Position numbers and translations under genes: made by a program
Origin: Musa acuminata AAA Group
Taxonomy: Eukaryota > Streptophyta > Magnoliopsida > Zingiberales > Musaceae
Assembly (NCBI RefSeq): GCF_036884655.1
Contig: NC_088347.1
Location: 13,893,501 to 13,957,500, forward strand
DNA length: 64,000 nt
Direction of reading: 5' to 3'
Shown: positions 35,501-45,400 of the stretch, in pieces
How the letters are laid out: each line of letters starts with the position of its first letter
Numbering within the stretch: position 1 is the stretch's first letter
Notes under the pieces: generated by a model
Told to the model about the DNA's origin: nothing
What the model saw: only the letters and a program-made list of their open reading frames with translations
Databases searched by the model: none

Positions 35501-38500
35501 TGAGATGAGAACAATAAAAATCAATTTCTTCAATTAATCCTCTTTCTAGAATGCAGGACAAACTTTTACATTTTTTTATTTTGTCCCATATTGATGCATG
35601 CCTTTCTGAATATTTGATTTTTAACTTTGTTACTCCAAAATATTCTGCTATGATCATACTGTCATACAGAGAATTAACATATGCCTTTCATAATACTCCA
35701 AAATATTCCCAAATGCACCCTAAATGTTTTTTCTTCTCCTATTCTTTGGATCGCGTCTTTGTTTGGTATTAAATATGTATCATCTCTAATATTATCATTT
35801 AATCTTTTGTAGTTTATTACCATTCTTGCTTTTTCTCTTTTTATCTCGGAATGGTTTCTAACCATAAAAGCTGCAGATCTATGCTTACTCCTACTTTCTC
35901 TAATAACTTCTAATTATAGTAATTCTTTAATTTGTGTATTAAATTCCTCCATATCCAAGGGGTAAGGTTTTATAGTTGAAGTGATTATTGTAATATCTGG
36001 ATTTATTAAATCTATTTTTGCTTTTATATTATTCCTTTCCCAATTAATTGTTGGGTTTATCCCAATTGTCCAATCTCTTCTGGCTTCTTCTATAATGTCT
36101 GCTGTGGAGTCTTCACTTTGTTCTATTTTGGCTACCATGTTGGTTGCTCTAGGGAACAAAGTTACTGTCCTGTTGCTTATATATAAGACTCCTTTTGAAC
36201 GTATGAAATTTATTCCTAATATTATTGGTACCAGGGTCTGCCGTACCGAACTGTACTGCCCCGTACCGGGCGGTACATATCGGTCCGACAGGTTGTCGGT
36301 ACGCGGACCGCCTGTTACCGGTCCGAGTGCACTGTAGCACTGTAGTAGTGATACAGTACTCGGTACACCTGGGTGTACCGCTCGGTATACCGTACCGTAC
36401 CGGTACCGAGCCCAGGTCGAAATATCGGTATGGTACGGTATTGCGAACCTTGATTGGTACAACACCTGGTATTTTGACAACTAGAGTTCTTGGTAGATAA
36501 AATATGGTATTTGTATTTCTATTGTTACATTTGATATGAAATATTCAAACTCATATTGGATATTATCAAACATTATAATTTTTCCTGGATTATCTAACTT
36601 TTTAAGATATTCTATTGGGATTATATGTTTCTGTATTACACATGATCTGGCTTCTGTCTATAAGAGCTTTAGTAACTACATTTGTCATTTTGAATTTTAT
36701 AATTGAAGTCACATATATGCTTTTTGTGCTTACATTATTTACTGGTTTTAGATTACCAATTTCTATATAGTCTCTAGGGTCTATTAATTCCAAAAGGTTT
36801 ACTTCTTCTAAACCTCGTATCTCCTCTATTTCATATATACTAGAGTTATCTGAATCTGCATCTTCTTCTAGATGTAATTGATGTAATTCTATATATTTTA
36901 GAGGTTTTTCTAATTTTGGGCAATTGGGTTTTATATGGCTTTCAGCTCCACACAAGTAGCATTTGCATTTCTTTTCGCATTTTCTCCTATATTGGTGTCT
37001 TTTGGGTTTTCTATAATTTTTTGTATCTGATCTTCTATAATACTTTTTCTTAAATATTCTTTTTCCTACTGGTTTTAATCTATAATTTTTATATTCTTTA
37101 TATGATTTTCTTCGTCTTGGTGATGGTCTTTGGCACCCGAATTCATCAGGTTCATGATATGCAATTTTTTTTGCATCCTCCTGGTCCGAATCCTCTTTTA
37201 TCATTTCTAAAGAGATTTCTTCCTTTTAGCAATCGTACTTTGTCACATATCTGGGCATAAAAATTTTTGGCAAATCTTATGGCCTATTGTTTGCTGAAAA
37301 TTCTGCTTGAGATTTTTATATATTCCAGCAATTCTTTCTGCAGTCTTCCTCCTAAATTTTCTTTAATTCCAGTTATATATTTTCCTATGTAATATGGATT
37401 AGATGCCTGTCCTGATTTGCTTAATATTTTACAAGGGCTTTTGAGGAGTCTTCTAATGAACTTAGGTTACAGCACCTTATCTTTTTTAGGTATCCTAAGT
37501 ATTTTGCTTTTGTTTTTTGGTATCTCCTATGACACATTTACCAATTGTGTCATAGGTATTCTTAAGTATTTTGCTATGGCTTTTTCAAACTGTATCCATA
37601 ATTGTATATATTTCCTTTCGATGACTTCTAAGTAGGATGTATGTTTATTTGCATAATATGCATGAAATATATCTTTCAGTGATCCTCTTAAGGAGCTATT
37701 TATAAAATCTAGTGAGTCGTCTACTTCTGATTGTAAAAATGAAAATGTTAGTCTTTGTCCCCAATCTTCTAGTTCTTCTTCCTAGTATTGTATGAGTATA
37801 GTGTCTAAATTTATGCTTGGAGTAAGTTTTTCTCTACATATGTATCTGTATTCCATTTCTTCTCCTTGTTTTTCTTGGGTTGCCCTACTAGAACTAGCTT
37901 CTCCATCATTCATCATTACTTCTTCATTGTTTATCATTACTTCATCAAAACATTCTTCTTCTTTGCTTCCGAATTCAAGTTGATATATTTCATTATCTTC
38001 TTTCTCAGGCTCCTCTATTTTCAAATTCCTCTTTTATGTTTCCTTCATCTATTATATGTAATCATATTTCTGGTTGCAAGGATTCTTCTAATAGGTCGTG
38101 GAAATCTCTCTCTCTCTCTCTGTTATTACATTGATCTCAAATTCATCTTTTTCATCTTCAATAATCCTTGTTATTCTTTGTGGTTCATGATATATTCTTG
38201 TATGATTACTTGTTTCATTGTCCATCTTGTAGATTTTGATGTTTTCTATAACATTTTTATTGGCTTTATCTACATCTTCTCCTTTGATTTGTTCTATTAT
38301 ATTATTTGTTTCTTCTTCTCCTCTCTCTGTTTTGAAGATAATTTCTTCTAATGTCATAAATTCTAGACTATTTCCTTTATATTTCATTGGTCTTTTCTTT
38401 CTTCTATATAAATCTCGTAGTCGATGGGGTTATTTCTTATGTCTTCATTTACTTGTTTGGTAAAGTAGCTAAAGTTAATGAAAGTTTATTTCATTATCAT

Positions 38501-39312
38501 TTTTAGGCTTTATTTCACTTAACATATTTATTTTAATAATATTTTCATCTTCTAGCTAGGTTATTTTTTCTATGTAATTTGAAAATCTTGCTACTGCAAA
38601 TCCTTGGACATTAGTGTATACATGTCTTGAGGTTGCTTCTAGTTCGATGTCTTGCCTTTTACTTATACTTCCTAGATCCCAGTCTTCAAATTTTAAAGTG
38701 TCAATCATTTTTGCGAGGATCATATTTATACCTCTAATTGCAAAACTTTCCACTAGTTTTTCTATTTGTAATAAAAATCCTACACTTATTATGTAGTGTT
38801 CCTATTAAGCCTATGGTGACTGCAATATTATTGCTTCAAGAATCATGTCATAATTATTGCTTTTAAACATTATCTTAATATATCTTAAGAATTCTACTAG
38901 GTTCATGGAAAAATTTGGTATACATCCTATTACAACATAGTTGTCATTCATATTACACTAGTGCATAGCTATTTGAGCTTGGTCATGATTATTAAATTGG
39001 TCACAAAAAATGTCATAAATGTTCCTCCTACTCTCTTTCTGACTAAGTTTACAATTCTTATAACTATTCAAGGTATGCAATATCGTACCGTACCGGAGTT
39101 TCGACGTTCGTTCGGTACGGTATGATATTGTATTCCGAGCGGTATACCGTTCGGTATATATATATATATATATATAATTCGGTAACATCGTCTCGTTTAT
39201 ATATATATATAAATTAATAAATATATATATAAAAGATTATATATATTTATATATATATATTTTTATAAAAGGCGACGTCGCCTTTTCCTTCTCCCACGCG
39301 GGGCGACGTCGC

Positions 39313-39343
<31 letters not shown>

Positions 39344-39414
39344 TCTTATAAAAGGCGACGTTGTTGAAAAAGGCGATGCAACGTCGCCTTTTATAAAAAT
39401 ATTTATATATATAA

Positions 39415-39499
<85 letters not shown>

Positions 39500-42400
39500 C
39501 GTTTCGTCCGATAAGGGGCGGTCCGTGTACCGGTCAGCTGACGGACCAGTACGTACTGCCCGTACCGGGCTGTCACGGACAAAGTTCTAAACAGGATGTT
39601 TGATGTAATACTTATGTATGTTCATGTCTTTTTGTTTGTTCATGCTTTACACAGTATATAGAGGGACGATCGAAGACTTAAAAGCCCCATTTTAGTTGGG
39701 TTTGGTGGCTTTTTTAGGCTTGTAAATAAAGGTTGTGTCATGTGGACACTTATGAGAGATATTCGATCTGTAGTGGACCATTTTGACCCTTTATTGTGCA
39801 ACCGTTCAGAACTTGTAAAGTCTGTTTGTAATTTGCATTGTCTATGAAGTATTTTCAGAAATGTTTGCTTGTGGATCCCGAGTGAGACATTTTCTCTATA
39901 ACCCATTTTCTCTTTTGTAGGTCCTAAGGGACAATGGGAGGCTTCGGGGAGGCTGACTTTTGCGGACGGACACGCAAGGGTTCGTACGACTTAGGCAAAA
40001 CCAGCTAAGTCCGTGACAGATGGTATCAGAGCGGGACAAGTACTCATAGAAACACTTGGCATGCAAATGTTGGGGACCCAACGGGGCTGCGTTGAGGGCA
40101 GTCAGTACACGCGCGACCATTTGAGGGAAAACAGGCATGGAGATGTAGGGAAAAGGAGTCGCTTGGAGGAGCGGGCATCTGAGATTGGCATTCAGAGGAA
40201 TAGCCAACCCTTTGCGCAAGAGGCACCACGAGAACAAGGAAGCTTGGAAGAATGTGTAGCGCACAAAGGTTGGGATGGCTGAGTTCGAGCTACGGCTCGA
40301 TGTTGACAACTACACTTGATGGTGCTCTAGGCAAGCGAGACGCTTGGTAAAGGGTGAGACCATGCAAGGTGGAATGAGTTGCTCAGCGACCGAAAGAGTT
40401 TTGCAAAGCTCACAGAGGTGAGGGGAATTGCTAACTCGAAGAATTCAGTAATCATGCAAGGGCTTGTATGCGGATGATGGAATATTCGCGGCCATCCCAA
40501 GGCGACCGGAACTCGGCGCCATGGAGCATTGGAACTTTTTCTTCGGCATGAGAAGGATATGTCCGTAGGAGGCTAAAGTGTGCAGTGAGTTCAATATGTT
40601 GCTAGGCCTTCAGTGGTGCAGCGGGGGCTGTATTTATGTGGAGTCGTAATCTAGCAAGTGCGTTTGCAGGTGGTAGAACAATGCATAGTTTGTTGAGCAA
40701 ATCAGAGTAGTCCAAGGGGATGGTGGTCTCCGAAACGAAGAGAGATGTTGCTCTAGCGGGATAGTTATCCAGGAGGGATAGATCCCGGTTCTCCAGAGGG
40801 AGAATCATGTGCAACAGACCATACATGTTGAGGAGTACCTCAAAAACAACAACTCCACAAAGCTCAATGGACCGAGCGAGCAGCGAGGAGTCGTCGCGTG
40901 ATCTCGCTTGAGAGAATGCATTGGTGGATGCATTGCGAGATCAAGTGGGGAGCGACCCAAAGCAACACAAATGAAAGCACACTTGGAGTCGATATGGAGA
41001 TCAGACTCAAGTGATGGCTGACCCATGGAATGGTGGGCGCGAGGGCCACCATCAATCAATGCAAAACGAGGAGCGGAGCAACTTGGGTATAACTTGGCGA
41101 AGTACCCAAGCCTCATAAAGTGAGCCGGCATAGAAGATGGAACATGGAGCGGAGGCACAAAGCTTTCCTTGGACAGAGGTCAAGGACATGAACTCTTGCA
41201 GAGGCAAGAGCAGGATCATGTTGTTCCATGGGTCCTTCATTCTGATAGTGAACTCATCTTGCATAGTTCCAAAGATGAAGGGAGCGTTTGGGCACATGCA
41301 CCTTATCTCGGAGAAACATTTGTGGAGGAACTAAGGCGACTCAACTTGCGGAGGCAAAGTTAGGTTCAGAAGGCCTTGGCATAGGGCAAGAGGACGCGGA
41401 GGTGGGTACTCTTGAAGAATATGCCACAGTGATGCCATTCAAGTTGCCATGAATGAAGCGGTGCGCAGCGGAGATTTTGCTGGTAGGGGTAGAGGCCCAG
41501 GATCCAGACAATGGTGCACCATTTTCAGCGTAGTCGGTGGACTTCGGGAGCTACTAGGCGACGGACTGTCCTAGAGTGGTGCTTCATCTAGGTGTGACCT
41601 AAGAACGGGTGGATGAAGGTCGATTGCCAAAGGAGCGAACAAAATCGAAGGTGGAAGAGACCTTGCGATGTATTGGCAGAGGCCACAGATGGAGGGATCA
41701 CAATTCGAGTTCATCCCACAAGGATCAGAATGCAATAGAGATGTCACCAGGAGGCGACATGGTGCAACGGATCGTGGTGGAACAGTTCGTGGCAACGCGA
41801 TACACACGACATAGTCCCGTGAGGGACTGTATCATACGGAGGTATGATCGGGAGCTACTGGAAGCTCCACTTCGGTGAACAACACAACGACAAGATGGGC
41901 TATGGATTTGAGTGAAGGCCATGGTACCGCAGAGGCGGGTCTTCCGTGCGTGCATCGAATTTTGCATCGGTTGAAAGCCTTGGTCATTAGCATATGGGGG
42001 CTGTGTTCCACAAAGGGAAAAGTTCAAATGCAAGTACCAGCGAGTCCCATGGGAGGGACTCGATAATGCAGAGGTATATGATCGAAGCAGTTGGAGAGTT
42101 GGACTGCTCTAGAGACCATATTCGTTTAAGGGAGCCCGGCAAGTCAGAGGACAAGGTCGAGTAAACAAACGTTGCTACCAAGGAAGCTAAGGAGAATAGA
42201 ATCGGTGCAAACCCTACAACGTGACGGTAGAGGCCATGCATGGGAGTTGCAGTCTGTCTTTCCATTGACCAAAGGGAGCTGCTTGGAGAACATAGAGGTG
42301 TTGAAGCAGGGGGTCGAAAGGGGCGAGGAAGCGACGACGAGTCCAGAGGGACTTAGCTACCCAAAATCAAGCATCAGTCAGAATAGAGGTGGACTCGGAG

Positions 42401-45400
42401 GAGTGTCACAGAGACATATCTACTGATCGTGAAGAAAAGGGATGCAGATGCAAAGCGACAGATAGTAGGGCCATGGGCATGGCAGCACCATGGTACCACA
42501 GAGGCGGGACTTCCGTGAAAGTCATTGATCCCTTGCTCTCATTGAGGGAGAGCGCTTGGTCGTGAAAGGGGCCGAGGAGGTAGAGCATGCAGAGGCAAAC
42601 TCCAAGTATCGAGACAAGGCTGAAGGGTAGAGGCCAAGGAACTTTGTAAGATCGATGTCAACGAGCTTCTTATCAAGATAGTCGAAAGTGAAGTACTTCG
42701 GGTCATGCAAGAGTGCACGACCAAGGAACGAAGCAAGCAGTACGCGATGTTGTACCTTTGCTACTCAATGAAGTAGGCGGCAAGGTTGATGGAGAAGATG
42801 GTACAATCCCAGAGGCGACCAAATCTATTAGAGAATTACTCCAAGTTGGGGTGAAAACTTCCTGCATTCTGAAAGTTCGATGGCATTGAGAAGGTGAATC
42901 ACAGTAGTTAACTCAATGCAAGGAGTGCAAACACTTCGAGTGCTTTAGAAGTGTGAGCAAAGAGCAAGCGAAGTTCAGTAACCAGCTCGATGCTTAGAGT
43001 ACAATAATTGAGGAGGCGAGCGAAGTCAAGTAACCATTGTCTTCTCAACTCTTAAGAGAATGGGCGAAACCGAGTACCCCAATTCTCTTATCTATTCAGC
43101 AGAGGAGCGCTGCACAAGTTTAAAGACCCTTCGAAGATAATGTAAGACAATAGTTGTTAAATCCTTATCAATGGTGATCAGTGCTACTGAGAGTAGATTA
43201 TCCGCTTCATTTCCCAATAGAATGCCAATCGAAAGCGGAAGTGATGCGAATCTACTTGGAAGTGACAACTAAATGAAAGAAGAGTCGATTGACATTTTGT
43301 CGAGGAAGGACCCAAAACTTTGAAAGTTTGCAAGGCGATGCTCGTTAAAGATCCAACAAGCATCCACCCAGTTCAAGCAGCATGAGACATTTGAGAGACT
43401 GGCGCATAGTAAGGATGGTCTTTTCCTTCATCTGGAGGATCCGCAGGAATCAACAAGGATCAACACAACTTAGCCAACCCCACACTAGAGTCAAAGTCAT
43501 TGGCGAGTTGAAACATCATAGCGAATCAAAAGTTCGACTACTCAATAACAGCAGCGGAGAGCAGCTGGAGCAGAAGATTGAAGACTCAGCAAAGACGAGG
43601 AGTTGTAGTGTCGGCAAAAGGCTTCGACGAGGACGTCGAAGGAATAAGTCGGGGAGAATGTCACAGACAAAGTTCTAAATAGGATGTTTGATGTAATATT
43701 TATTTATGTCCGTGTCTTTTGGTTTGTTCATGTTTTGCACAGCATGTAGAGGGACGGTCGAAGGTTTAAAAGCCCCATTTTAGTTGGGTTTGGTTGCCTT
43801 CTTAGACTTGTAATAAAGGTTGTGTCATGTGGATACTTGTGAGAGATATTCGGTATGTAGTGGATCATTTTGACCCTTTATTGTGCAACCGTTCAGAGCT
43901 TGTAAAGTCTGTTTGTAATTTGCATTGTCTATGAAGTGTTTTCGGAAATGTTTGTTTGTGGATCCCGAGTGAGGCGTTTTCTCTATAACCCGTTTCCTCT
44001 TTTGTAGGTCCTAAGGGACCATGGGAGGCTTCGGAGAGGCTGACCTTTGCGGACGGACACGCAAGGGTGCCGTACGACTTAGGCAAAACTAGCTAAGTCC
44101 GTGACTGGGCTGTATTATTCGAAATTTTATACCTTGTAACTATTAGTCTTATATGGAACTTTGAGTATTCTGCTAATGATTTTTGTAGTTCATCTGTATT
44201 GAAGTCTGTTATGACTGCTTTGTCTACGCATGCTATATCTTATTTCTTTACTTGTCTTATTATTATTTTTCCTTCAAAAGATCTTGTCTTATATGGTGAA
44301 ACTTCTTTCTTTATCTGTCTTTTAAGATTATTTTCAACGTATGCTTGGGTGTCTCCTAGGTTATCTAATGCTGATTCCTTTCCTTTCTTAGAACCTCCCC
44401 TTAACAGTTTTTCCATTGTCTTTTGAGTATTGATTTCTTTAAATTGGGTTTCCATCTTTTGATCCACTGGATGCTTTAAATTCTATATGTGAAAAGTCTA
44501 GTTTCTTATGTTTAGTTAGTCTTGACGTTCCTGAAGGGATTTTTAGTTTTTCTAATTGCAATTGTTCTAACTTTTGTATTTTTCCTATAAGTTCTATTTT
44601 GGTTTGGATTAAATATTCTAGTATTGTATTCAGGATAGCTTCTTAATTTTGATTACTATTTTTCTCATATCAGGCTATATCAAAATCAGTTGCAGGTATT
44701 TTTTTTTTATGGTTTTTGTATGACTTTTGTTAAAGTTCTATCTTCCTTACTCATGCATAATTTTATTTATCTTTTTTATTTGTATTTGTAGATTTTTAAT
44801 TATTTATTTGATATTTTCTACTTCAGTTTGTAATTTTATCACTAGTTCTTTAGTTTCTTGTTCTATTACTTTAGGATCTGAGATATTTATTGCTTCTAGT
44901 GCCTTTTTCAATTCACTTTTATTTCGACTTTGTTTCTACTGCCTTATTCAATTCTCTTTTTTTGGACTTTATTTGATAACTTCCACTGCTTCTCTGATTT
45001 GTTCACTTATATGGTCTATATTTCCTAGTAAGGTTTGATTATTATGACTTGACTCTCTAGCTAGATCAATAAGTTCTGAAATTTCTTTATTAGTCTTCTC
45101 TTGTTCTCGGAGACTTTCTGAGAGATTTATAATACAATCTTTTATCAGATTTTTTATAGGTGAACCTTGAAGACTATGTACTTTATGTTCTTCAGGTATT
45201 TGATAGTTTAATTTCTACCCTCTTTCTAAATTACTTTTTATTTTTGTTTGCTTTTTAATTTCTAAATCCAAATAAGATAAGCGATCTATATTGAAAATTT
45301 TAATCCTAATTATTGATTGCTTTGATACCAACAATAAACAGCAACAAATAAAGTGTAAAAACAGTAAATAATAACTACTGCAATGACTATTATGAATAGC

